Assembly: GCA_033763735.1 (NCBI GenBank)
Contig: JANRJY010000026.1
Location: forward strand, 1 to 64,000
DNA length: 64,000 bases
Origin: JANRJY01 sp033763735
GTDB lineage: Bacteria > Bacteroidota > Bacteroidia > Cytophagales > UBA9547
Reading direction: 5' to 3'
Shown here: piece by piece, positions 15,001-21,500 of the stretch
Numbering within the stretch: position 1 is the first letter of the stretch
How the letters are laid out: every line of letters begins with the position of its first letter
The notes under the pieces: model-generated
Told to the model about the DNA's origin: nothing
Databases searched by the model: none
The model's input: only the letters and a program-made list of their open reading frames with translations
Made by a program: the position numbers and the translations under genes

Positions 15001-18000
15001 GTTGTAATAACATTACCGTTTACAAAAAATCTAAGTAAATTGGCATCATAGGTCACCGCTACATGGGTCCAAGTATTGAAAGGTATGGTGTAACCGGAAC
15101 TAAACCAATAAGGAGTCGAGGCTGTATTGTAAAACATCAGTATTCCTCCTTGTACTTGAAAAATATACCCGTTATCCAAAGTACCATTACCATTCCCTTT
15201 GGACATTATGGTATAGTTGCCATTGCCGCTATTTACTGGATTTATCCAAGCCTCTAAAGTAAAGTTGCTTCCCAAATTAAAATCGTTGCTATTTGAAGTT
15301 ACATTTACATAAGGTCCTGTTGCTCCATTTCCATTTAACTGCAAGGCATTATTACAAGCCGTGATGGTTGTAACGCTTGATGAGGCACTACCAGCAATGT
15401 TGCTTGCCACTACATAATATGAACCCGATATCGCTGAAGTAAGTGATATTGTATTTGCTCCGGCTATACTAATGCCATCTCTATACCACTGATAGCTTAA
15501 AAATCTACCTGTAAAATTTGCCGTGATATTTCCATTTACACCACATACTGAAAGTGGGTTAGTTATAGATACAAATGATGGGGCTTGGTTATTGGCAGAT
15601 GTGTTAAGAAATATAGCCACTGTATTAGTTGCATCTGCATCTGAAGCTGCAATATCGGGTTTGCCATCTCCATTAAAATCAGCTGAAAAAGTAGAAAATA
15701 CCCTCGTCTGAGCCGAAAGCTTCGTTGCCAAGGAAAATGCACCTACACCACTATTAGTAAATATAAAAATATTTCCACCAGCAGTATTAGTTCTCGTGCC
15801 TAATATAATGTCCAAACTACCATCCCCGTTCATATCAGCAAATGATAGGTCATTTGGATTAATAGACACTCCTCCGTAATTTACTGGTGCAGCAAAAGTG
15901 CCATTGCCATTATTTATAAGCACACTCATATTGGCACTACCGTAATTGGCCGTGACAATATCCGGTTTGCCATCTCCGTTTAAATCCGCATTTTGTATAC
16001 CAAATGGAGATGCATCTGTTGTATAATCAACCTTGGTTGAAAAGCCACCGCTCCCATTTCCCAACAAAACGCTAACTTGTCCAGATCCACTAAAATAGGC
16101 TGCTGCTATATCTAAGTTTCCATCTGCATTAAAATCACCAACTGTCACTCCGTAGTTTACACCCACTGTACCATAATAGGTAGGAGCTGAAAAAGTACCA
16201 TTGCCATTATTCAATAGAACTGAAACATTTGCCCCAGTAGCATTGGAAGAAACAATATCTTGTTTTCCATCATTATTAAAATCTCCAAAAGCTACATCAT
16301 AAGAACCTGCAGGAGAATAGGTATAACTCGCTCCAAAGCCCCCAGTACCAGTATTCGTAAATATCGTAATTAGATTGGAACCATTACCGCCTAAAACAAT
16401 ATCTAATTTGCCATCGCCATTAATATCAGCCACATCTACCTGACTACCAGCAGAAGAGGTTAAATCCACCTTTACCCCAAAACTACCTGTTCCAGTACCT
16501 GTAAGTAAACTCAAACCCGTTCCGCCGGCATTAGCTGTAATTAGGTCAATTTTTCCATCTCCGTTAAAATCTGCTCCAATTATCCCAATTGGAATTACTC
16601 CACCAGCAAATGAGCTGATTGTACCTACCAGCGAACTTGGTGGATAAACTACCCCACTTACCCAATTTGAAGTAGCACCTATAAGACCAAATCCACTCAA
16701 TGTGCCATTGTTTGGAGGTGTTGTTTTTCCAGTTAAGGTTGTCAAACCAGTATTTGTGCCCCCCGCTATACCTTGATTGAAATTGTAATAAGCCACTAAA
16801 TTAGCTTCGTTTCCAGCTAGTTGTGAATTCATAGACGCTTGAATTTGGGATGGGGTACGAGATACATTCCAAATACGTGCCTCATCAATTATTCCATTGT
16901 TATAAAAAGTTGCTCCTTCAAAATTTCCAATACGGAAATTAGTTGATGAAGTAGATATTTGAAAAGTACCTCCCAATATTGTGGAAGCAATAGGATTACC
17001 ATTGATAAACATACTGGGCACCCCATTATTCACACTTACTGCTATGTGTGTCCATTGATTAAGAGGAACTACATTGGTGTTGGTAGAAAAACAGTTGATA
17101 CCATTAGAACCTTCAAAAACCAATTTGCCATTGGTAGTTCCGTATTCATTGATAAAGAGAGACCATCCTAGTGCCGCTCCTCCAAGTTTTTTACTAAAAA
17201 TTGTATTAATAAAATCGCCATCAACAACTGTATTGAGCCGATTATACACCCACGCCTCTGCTGTGAAATTGGGTGTGATATTCAACTGAGTAACATTTCC
17301 TACATTTACTTCATCATTAACACCATCAAAATCAAGGGCATTATTTAGAGGGACAGGAGCTGAAGAAGCTACCCATGAGGAGACTCCAAAATTTGACAGA
17401 ATTCCATTTTGTGCGCCATTTCCTGTAGCCAAATCAGGAAGTATTGTTCCTGATGTTTGGTTAAAGTCATAATAACCTACCAGCCCAGTTTCATTTCCAA
17501 CAAGTGTATTAAATCGTGTATTTTGAATTTCAGTTGGTGTACGAGCAATATTCCAAATCCGAACTTCGTCTATCATACCCAAAAAGCTGAAATCACCAAT
17601 ATTGAAACCTATCCCCATACCTACTCCAATTCTATTAGGTGCTCCTGTTGCAGTTGAAACTTGAGTACCATTTATATAAAGTCTTTGCAAATTTGTGCCA
17701 TTATCATAGCTACAAGCCACATGTGTCCAAATGTTTGTGGGAAATGCACTGGGAGCAGAAACACCAACTGCGTTTCCTAACAAACTATTGGGTGTTTGAA
17801 TGCCAAAATACGGACTATCATTCCCAAATTCAATAATTGTTCTCCATCCTCCAGTATTAGGGATAGAAGGTACAAATACCCAAGCCTCAACAGTATAGCT
17901 TGTAGTTGCACTAAGTCCTGGCACAGAAACTATATCATCAATACCATCAAAGGTAAGGGCATAGTTTTGAGCTTTTGTCGTAAAAAATGAAAACAGAATA

Positions 18001-18029
18001 AGCGAAATTGATAGTATGTATTTTTTCAT
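1..18029 (-). CDS. Giant multidomain secreted surface protein (3' end beyond window)
   Basis: An ATG at 18029 opens a frame that I read without a stop to the left edge, at least 6009 codons. The N-terminus (MKKYILSISLILFSFFTTKA then Q) is a signal peptide. Domains in order, by approximate residue: two LamG-like (22-450); seven VCBS/FG-GAP repeats of DFNGDGKxDI type (476-806); LamG at about 890, 1210 and 1530 separated by Ig-like modules; six NHL-type repeats (1770-2060); LamG 2140; a discoidin (F5/8 C)-like domain (about 2516-2693); then alternating LamG (2857, 3213, 3676, 4146, 4513) and eight choice-of-anchor-D/HYDIN-like modules; PKD/Ig-like repeats (4877-5316); a putative-Ig (He_PIG) module; and about seven MBG repeats (5403 onward). 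That makes eleven LamG domains. Such proteins are usually type IX-secreted adhesins, but the sorting tail is not visible here. The binding target is unknown. Confidence 0.9.
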   Translation of the reverse strand, partial: MKKYILSISLILFSFFTTKAQNYALTFDGIDDIVSVPGLSATTSYTVEAWVFVPSIPNTGGWRTIIEFGNDSPYFGIQTPNSLLGNAVGVSAPSAFPTNIWTHVACSYDNGTNLQRLYINGTQVSTATGAPNRIGVGMGIGFNIGDFSFLGMIDEVRIWNIARTPTEIQNTRFNTLVGNETGLVGYYDFNQTSGTILPDLATGNGAQNGILSNFGVSSWVASSAPVPLNNALDFDGVNDEVNVGNVTQLNITPNFTAEAWVYNRLNTVVDGDFINTIFSKKLGGAALGWSLFINEYGTTNGKLVFEGSNGINCFSTNTNVVPLNQWTHIAVSVNNGVPSMFINGNPIASTILGGTFQISTSSTNFRIGNFEGATFYNNGIIDEARIWNVSRTPSQIQASMNSQLAGNEANLVAYYNFNQGIAGGTNTGLTTLTGKTTPPNNGTLSGFGLIGATSNWVSGVVYPPSSLVGTISSFAGGVIPIGIIGADFNGDGKIDLITANAGGTGLSLLTGTGTGSFGVKVDLTSSAGSQVDVADINGDGKLDIVLGGNGSNLITIFTNTGTGGFGASYTYSPAGSYDVAFGDFNNDGKQDIVSSNATGANVSVLLNNGNGTFSAPTYYGTVGVNYGVTVGDFNADGNLDIAAAYFSGSGQVSVLLGNGSGGFSTKVDYTTDASPFGIQNADLNGDGKPDIVTANYGSANMSVLINNGNGTFAAPVNYGGVSINPNDLSFADMNGDGSLDIILGTRTNTAGGNIFIFTNSGVGAFSLATKLSAQTRVFSTFSADFNGDGKPDIAASDADATNTVAIFLNTSANNQAPSFVSITNPLSVCGVNGNITANFTGRFLSYQWYRDGISIAGANTISLTSAISGSYYVVASNIAGSASSSVTTITACNNALQLNGNGATGPYVNVTSNSNDFNLGSNFTLEAWINPVNSGNGNYTIMSKGNGNGTLDNGYIFQVQGGILMFYNTASTPYWFSSGYTIPFNTWTHVAVTYDANLLRFFVNGNVITTIGTSLNLNPGSNDFYIGNQGYSCACNRFYGQIDEARVWNVARTPNDIQANLYRTIQGNLLGLVAAYNFNHGIAGANNAGVTTLVDQAGGNHNGTLNSFILNGSTSNWVGSITTVTGAYQFGAPFISIPPALTVCSGVSTTYSVTTTGQGTFTYQWLRNGIVIAGQTTATLTLTSNLTTSTGTFQVLATSIYGSSTSAGMSLAVGCNNALDFDGVNDFLAVPHSTSLNATNEITIDFWVYRRGNTGNDQSYVDKVTTINNTNYRPISDNSRNLIFYNGASASGTSNSPLPNNVWTHLAYVINGTDFRVYINGSLSFTGVVGLGATNAGNLLIGKDFNGRNVLGAIDELRIWNKALSASDIAQNYNKIAIGTEQGLMAYYNFNQGVSGGNNSSITTIIDKSINGNHATTVSGFSFLQGSSISNFTTSGALVSGTFSYLTPTITGITFSQTVCSGVTIPLSVTVSGSGLVYQWCKDGVNISGATSSTLTLSGITFTSAGVYSVLITSLGGNLTSGGISLSVGCNNALDFDGVNDGINVGPSASLNNLATSQFTFESWINIPNSATAQSIIRKTGDYNFFIFNQKLYIEIWPNGIGNATWRQYIGTQNITLGVWNHVAVSYNNNVAEFYINGVKETISTFSPGSNGNVENLGIGYSSIYSNFILGQLDEVKIWNKALSQGDIQTNRFKNLSNTVPGLVLYYDFNLGIPSGNNSSFTSLIDKSGNGNTGNLIGFNLSGSTSNYVTANTTTITAPFVKYIPGAFTPVYTLSPLTTFGGSSIIGNPGGLTVLNDGRIIVTSNSKNALYLFSQNGTSFTFLSSIGGTGSGLGQFNTPGSVAISSLGLIAVADASNHRIQTLSLNGNNFVPINTFQDSFSYPFGVTFGPDGRMFVSNDQMHNIKVYSVNGSNFTFSSQFGSLGSGSTNFNSPQGIHVGVDNRIYITDYGNQRLQILTISGNTISQITQFGVTGSSGTASNQLFNPYDVEVGPSGNVYIVSYSANSIRLITVNGVSTGYIGQLGTTSGSALNQFLNPIGVSLSNDEKMVYVADYSNSRISVWGTCDTQPEIVTQPQSQTICGSSLSQVTVSAVGVGLNYLWSNGSTSATLSTSVSGIYTLTVNGLCGYTYSNPITITSVNCALNFDGTNDYVSLGDIIPFRFDGTKPYTVEMWVRPTSLSGSNVLFSKFDNGVTGAYEILMASPNLLRSKRNVSPFDLNSSIAITTNNWYHVATSYNGSILSLYLNGSLVGSNTFGSVANINTPVLIGADFNSGTPANFFVGDMDEIRVWNSAIPQSQIANNMNRKPLGTENGLLAYYDFDQGTAGGNNSTIINVLDRSVNTYTGLLTNFAKNGASSNFINSGVSIAGSYISNPTTITGLSSNQSICSGTPITLSVTALGTALTYQWFKNSVSITGASLSTISLLGVSSSLGTYFVVVTGTIGSATSTGINVSSTDLVPPIAIAQNLSLTFTGTTLSVSGAQLNNGSTDNCGITSITCTRVGGVGNTNFLNGVFSGGSTTILDFRANSPASNYSSLGGTCSSSYQPEGTFCDEGAGLNSQTLSNKTTNASGATWFSGGASGVGILVVDMSQVRNLSSFAVFQMFADGKVTHFRAYAHPNTSSAPAWNDGAWSALFSEGVVGAGNLSGNNVTLPTIFNFATVSTRYLKFEFRNDGRYGNPSYIEVRAVKAFGPSITPCTFGCADAGTSAPVTLNVYDGGGNVSTAAGIVSISSQEIDLVGNGNPIPYIQTVTSSVNGTHFGTINPLSGSRTFVYTITNSGTLPLSITGFSLSGPDVSDFAIVTALGSTFIGPSGSSNFAIRFDPSSSGYKEAYLTINSTDCNEPVYVTTLAGIGNETEIVLDFDGVNDYLTMPSNNVGAPLNQVTIETWINVPTISGYGIGFYDILRSNSGTPLLFAFQNDGTILSFGAGLSVYAELDVNINKSDYENQWVHVAITYDGSTKKMYRNGVLIGSAAATGNISASSIFYVGAADASVNEALKGKMDEFRIWNRALTQTEIQNYMVCNPVVSTSGLYARYDFNQGDAGQLNTGLTSVIDRSGKGNNGTANNFALNGASSNWVSGGIVNTSCVNVADINIVGNGQNIAAGSSLTSTVNGTSFGNVNLGSSITNTYSIESKGFTNLNINAIQISGTNASEFLLVSNAASPILPGNSSNFSIQFIPSGGGTRSAVVSILSNDPNESPYLFTISGTSSQAAGAINFALNGNVIEVNDATSLDPTNLTLECWVKFTKRAGYSFFFSKHNRDTWNEGYGFATNYDGKKFYFFTDGYYRGVVQSTTDIVEGQWYHVAGTFDGNQAKIYVNGVLEGTTNYTFALPNTTNILRIGGIGYSYYSLNGSVDEARVWNVVKTQSEIQASMDCQIPSTATGLVLNHQFNNGLVGANNAGLINSADASGLGNNGTLVGFTLNGNASNWAEAYIKEQCIPRPDINVKGNGINILTGSTNVSLVDFTNLGSSVTGTSITKTYTIENLGTATLNISTVQIIGLNTSDFIITANPASSVIAGGSTTFSVQFINTIVGLREAIVRIINDDGNEGDYRFDIAGRGLVPGFNLVGNGEFTDNGSSLPSTTNGTNFTSTIVGLPITQTYTIYNYGNSILGISLVTIIGSGDFTISVPPASTILPGQSTTFTVTFTPTSPTQQNAIVQIVNTQGVFEFAITGAGNIGSALAMNGNFQNQSVRIPYNPKMNISGTITIETWLYLNRLGDNGGFMNILMKGDYGYGLAVGDDSRLEWWNQYAGGAGPNSNDPMLEKTWTHVAVTVNTITGLTKFYINGVLNSTTNNAVINNNIQDLMLGVQGTGCFCNFFDGALDELRIWNVERSQSQIQANMNTQIPGTVPGLVAYYQFNQGVPSGNNSAITRLVDAGPNGFDGTLQNFVLNGSLSNWINGQINTITPQVAISGSGVFVTKSNAPIASNSTYFGTQAVGGIIPKTFTLQNVGNTTLGVNYVTIVGANPQDFAVASSPSATIALGGTSNFTINFVPTVIGVRNAVVRIASNDVNDPFYDFNVSALGLNPGFNVKGNGNYVSDGATIPTTFNGTDLEGASLGVLKTQTFTIENLGITPLNISLVSISGSNEFSVVSNPAATVNASGNTTFTLGFTPLSLGQKFASVRIVNSEGTFIFTISGTGQISSALAFDGNQSVLIPDNNSLDFTNQYTFETWINLSAYQYGTIVSKYDDDANNRAWFVNFGESGNNKRLTVLQSLGNFSNFVFFHTNFYADLNTWYHIAVVYDGTLGSNQLKLYVNGALQDQTNCTVNLEANNPANVYLGGYDASGNGLNSGANSRFLNGKMDEVRFWNRARTSGEIAANYNSTFNTSVSGLVAYYKFNQGIINGNNQAVNTLVDESGNKIDGTLNNFALTQNSASNWASGAIDGLASQVKVSGNSNIIAINSAPSATNNTDFGGIALGGSAIKTFNISNIGNTLLGISSVNISGPNAADFTVVSNPITSLSVAGTINFDINFTPLSGGVRNAIVNVLTNDPDDAVYTFSITGSVSVPGGALNFDGVDDYIITSDNFLQVNDEFTVEAYVNTPNTISNQIIVSKSNGSGAITFEMNIVDGVLSGTVYDINNVMYSVTGGNVSANSWQHIAMTWKQGGNFTLYVNGTPTQSITASVDPARGGISNLIVGASSLGVFGPDRFIGNMDELHFWNRELSQSEIMSRLSCQINTALVPGLILNYDFNQGAAGGNNSGISYVINRTGQVIYDGVILNGFALTGLGSNFVQGNSSLTPGCPVNSNVTYAVLNQSGGALPSESTIVGTALGTDFGTTTMNNPVSRLFTISTSGIGDIIFTISSSGSFKTNPPFVDNSDYVVTVAGGSMFVFTAQLNSNAEICNVTKTIRIQSNSIVQPLDYTFDVGGFVEWNTYPLSISTTSICGTGTTTISLSGTQFVNGIGVHYYLRDAVTHANISGPFTGSGSAISIQSPLLTTTTSFEIAATYPSFCVKVFPQIFTVTVNSSPNVTATVSSSQVCFGNTVTFSGIGAQNYSWSNGIINNQSYSPSLSGAYSVVGTDLNGCQNSAVVNLTVNSLPILTVSGTGLICIGQSASVTATGASSYVWSNSSTTSIINYSPVTTNTLTVIGTNSFGCSSNQIFTTTVVSNPTVTGVALQNPICIGQSTTLVGNGAVTYSWSGGVTDGIGFNPSVSGLYSVTGSIGSGCQGVGFVNITVNSLPNIGANVSPSTICQGQSATFSGSGGVSYLWTGGVINGVASYPTVSGLYTVTGTDVNGCSNTNQKNIIVNAAPNIQILGNNQACPGVGAALTAIGGDTYLWNIGSVTSTINYPISIPSTFSVTGTNTLTGCSAVATKSVGLVPSYEILSIPSNIIYGSTQSIFISTLAGQTYQLMSGSVPQGLSFDGSNGLISGTASVVGLSSFNVKITNGACTSTIGLSLTVDKSPLFVGAIDTIIYQYSNIPSQLRVTVSGIAPWDNANISRFGVTTATSAILGSYPISVSASGSALSNYILNPQPATLQIRSLTGIAIAGRSISKQYGLPIPVLQGLYFVDGVSVSGVSLSGVNIVTINGVTETLTTSFSTNAVTNSGVGTANLVINPSSVNITNRYKYNLTTIGGAQMNIDPLRLRVTAQDKVWLDGQPAPTLTGIISSALTINGVSGVVPGDSIYITYDYDDGTDTLKANYTNPYVVVPEARGSALRNYSLLMSTGIVKRLIGVTITATNFTKEYGNANPNYLKAYVVSGVPTSVASAINYNNQLSSNLSTDLPVGTYSIVPIYGGGIDFNRYFPITIAGTLTVNPAGLTIVAANFSKTQGQPDPAYSAQIFGLKNGETINVTIDDQGADNTSPVGDYVLSPIPSGSALANYTLTTFAGKLTIGAAPGQLSVQANSFTRTYGDPNPVLTGIVTGLVAPDDVSPIYSTTATQNSPVGTYPITLQLTGPDVGKYIITTSAGTLTITQAPLTVTSESVVNEFGQTKPNFKRHLIGALFNDSLFMDYNTYTVPITPTIPDAGNYSVVPVLTGTVLNNYSIVTINSSFTVNKKGL

Positions 18030-18529
18030 ATTTTATATTATATATTATAGCGATTATTCTTTTTTAAGACTATATACTTGAAATTTAATTTAGACAATTA
18101 AGTTGGGAAAAGAATGAAATGTTTTTTTCTTAAAAAATGCATGTAACATTGATGTCATATCGTTGTAATTTTAGTTATTTGGGCTTTTTTTCAAGCTTCT
18201 AAAATACAACTACTTTTTAAAATACCTAAGTCATCAATATACAAAAGAAGGTTTTCTTAAAATAATTATAATTTTTAAAAGTATATTACCATTTAAAATT
18301 TGAATACTCAAATAATAACTTTTAAAGATAAAACTTGAATTTTAAGAGGCAAAAGACAGTTTAAAAATTATATTTTATATTAATTTTGTTTTGAGAATTA
18401 ATAATTTCATTAATTACTTTCAAAAAGAAACAATCACTTTTAAAAAAATAGAATTTAACTACTTTGTAAATTTTATTTAAAAAAATGCTGTAAGTAATCA
18501 TTTTTCAACTTTATTTGAGTAGAAATACA
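18030..18529. other. Divergent intergenic spacer, AT-rich
   Basis: This 500-base non-coding stretch separates the divergent starts of the giant surface protein and the TPR-CHAT gene. It is very AT-rich. A Bacteroidota -7-like box TAATTTTG lies at 18381-18388 on the plus strand, but no convincing -33 TTTG sits at the right distance. A short inverted repeat AATTAAT/ATTAATT lies at 18396-18415. I see no convincing promoter box for the minus-strand gene and no small gene. Confidence 0.5.
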
Positions 18530-21500
18530 ATGAAGGAATTTTATACCAAACTTTTAATATTCTACTTTTTAGTTATTGTAAGTTTTCAACTTTTTAGTCA
18601 AAAAGAGGAAAAAAGCGTTCAAAAAATAAATCGTCTTTACGAAAAAGGTAGTTACAAACGTGCTTATGCGCTTAGTAATAAGCTTAAAATTAAATTTACT
18701 TCGGATACTTATAAGCCATTTTCATATCTGTTAATTGCCAAATCAGGTGAAGCATATGGCATTGCCGGTAGCATTGATTCAAATATAAATCTTGGTTTAC
18801 AAGGATTGCAAGTTGTCAAAAAAACCGACCCATTACTTTATATTAATGGCCTAAAATTAGTGGCACAAACTTACACCTCTGCCGGAAATCACCGACTTGC
18901 TGCTCAAATAATTAACCGAATGATTGCCTTTGCTGATTCCGCTAATCTGACAGATTCAACACTTCGACTTAATAATGAATTATTGCTTGCCAATAACTTA
19001 ATTGAAAGAGGGTTTCTTAACGAAGGCATACAAATCATTGATAATCAAATAAATTCACGAAAGTTTTATGCAACCCAGAGTCAACGAATGGTAGATGGAA
19101 AAGTGGTTTCTATTACGAAAAAAAATAAAAAACTTCGCAAAAAAGAATATGGCAACTTGTTAAGTATTAGAGCCTCTGCATATTTAAAAAAGGGTGCTTA
19201 TAAAGTATTGGATTCATTAATGAAAATAGATTACAAATGGGTGACAAAAAACGTAGGCGGCAATAGTATTGAGGCCAGAGATTTATTATATACGTTGGGT
19301 AATAAATATGAATTACTTAATGAAAAACGAAAAGCAACCAAGACCTACTTAAAGGCCTTTCATAAAAGTAAAGCTAAGTTCAGTGAAAAAAAGGTATTGG
19401 ACATACTTGAAAAAGTAATATATAGCTACAATGCCGAAAATGACAGACATAGGGGCAGAAAATACTATCGAAAATTTGAAAGTGCTTTAACTTTAGAATA
19501 CGGTAAACGAAATCCGAATTTTTTGCGTTACGATTTGGCCGATGTGCACATTAACTACATGTTTAGTAAGTTTGATAAGTCGTTCCGAAAACTTAATAAA
19601 ATAAATAAAAATAAATTAAAGCCACTTCCAAATTCCAATTTACAACTCCGTATGTTGGACTATAGTTACAAACTCAATACCAAACGAAGCGATTATGATC
19701 CCGCAATGGACTCTTTAATCAAAATAGTTACCATTAAAAAAGACCTTCTTGGCAGCGAAGCACCTGATTATCATAAAGCGCTATTGGAACTTGCAAATTT
19801 TTATGCTTTATATCAAAGTAAATTCATTGAAGCACAACGCATTGAAGATGAAAGTTGGGTAAAAATAGTAGCCCCGCAATTGTCAGGTGAAAACATCGAT
19901 TTCGTGAAATATTTGGAACAATTGGCTAGCCTTTATGACTTAACAGATAAATATGATAAAGCCATTGAACAACTCAAATCAGCTTCAAATGAAGTAAGCA
20001 AATACTATGGCACTGAAAATAGCACCTATGCTACAACCAAACAAAAAACTGCAGATGAATATATTAAGAAAGGCGATTTTAATCAAGCAGAATCAACAAT
20101 AAATGAGTCTGTTGAGATAATGAAAAAAGTAGCCGGCAGAGAAAATGCTGCAAATCAAACAGCTACCTATACTACACTGGCTAAATTATATAGTACACTT
20201 GGAAAATATGATGAGGCGGAACAAGCTCTGAAAAAGGCCAAAAGAAGTGGCAAAAAAGCAAAGTTTACGGGGACTACCGAAACATCACGCTCTGCCGATG
20301 AATTAGCGGATTTCTATATTAAAAATGGTAGATATAATGATGCTGAAAACCTTTTGGACAAGGCTTTGTATTTAAAAACAAAAAGATTTGGGCCCAATAG
20401 TCGCGAGTTAATAGTTTCATTGAATCAGTTTGCCCAATTGTATTTGATAAAAGGAAATTATTCGGGCGCTGAAAAACATATCAGAAAATCATTTGAATTA
20501 TCAAGCAAAATATTTGGGGATAGTTCAGTAAAAATTACCGAAGTATTAAAGTTAAAAGAAGAATTATACAAAAAAATAGGTGAATTCATCAAAGCGGAAG
20601 AAACCTCTTTGCATATTTTGGCTATACAGAAAAAGATTTTAGGGTTAAATCATATTGATTTGGCTGCTACCTATGCCAATATTGCATTGCTTAAGTTTTA
20701 CGCAACCAATGACCCTGCCGTTTCGATAATATTTTTGAATGAGGCAATACGAATCGTGAAAGCAAATCTCGGAACCGACAATCCACAATATGCTACCCAA
20801 GCCACCAAATTAGCAACCTTATATCTGGAAACAAAAAAGTACGAAAAAGCCGATTCCTTGCTTAACGAATCAAACAAAACATGGGTCCGTTTATTAGGTG
20901 AGAAAAATGTAAATACGGCTGAAATCAACTATTTACAAGGTATTATTTATTACCGTAAAGGAGATATGGGCGTTGCTGAACAAAAATTTATAAAAGCAAG
21001 AAGTTTTTACAAATCGATATTTAGTAAATCGCATCCGGGATATGTAAAATCATCGTCACAACTTGCTCATACTTACTTTGTAAACAAAAACTATGGTAAG
21101 GCTAATAAAATAATGGATGAAATCTTATCAATTTACATCCAATACACAAAAAACTACTTTCCATCATTAAGTTTTAATGAAAAATCGAAGTACTGGAATT
21201 TGATTAAAGATGATTTTGAATTTTATAATAATCTGGCAATTAAAATGAATAATGGTGGAATGATTGCCAAAATGTATAATTATACGATGAGTACTAAGGC
21301 TATTTTGCTTAGTTCTTCTATAAAAGTACGAGAACGCATCATGAATAGTAAGGATGAAGTGTTAATTGAAAGATACAATGATTGGGTGGCTAAGAAAGAA
21401 TTGCTGTCGAGTGTTATTTCGCTAAGCACCGAAACACAAAAACAAATAGGAATTGATGTTCAGCAACTTGAAAAAGAGATTACTTTCTTAGAAAAAGAAC

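Noticed and set aside
15640..16600. Regular DNA repeat in the giant gene
   Set aside because: The repetition comes from VCBS/FG-GAP protein repeats (xDFNGDGKxDI) and not from a mobile or CRISPR-like element.
977..17990. About twenty plus-strand open frames of 60-113 codons in the left 18 kb
   Set aside because: All lie opposite the giant minus-strand frame, have no recognisable protein features, and are explained as antisense shadows of its repeats.
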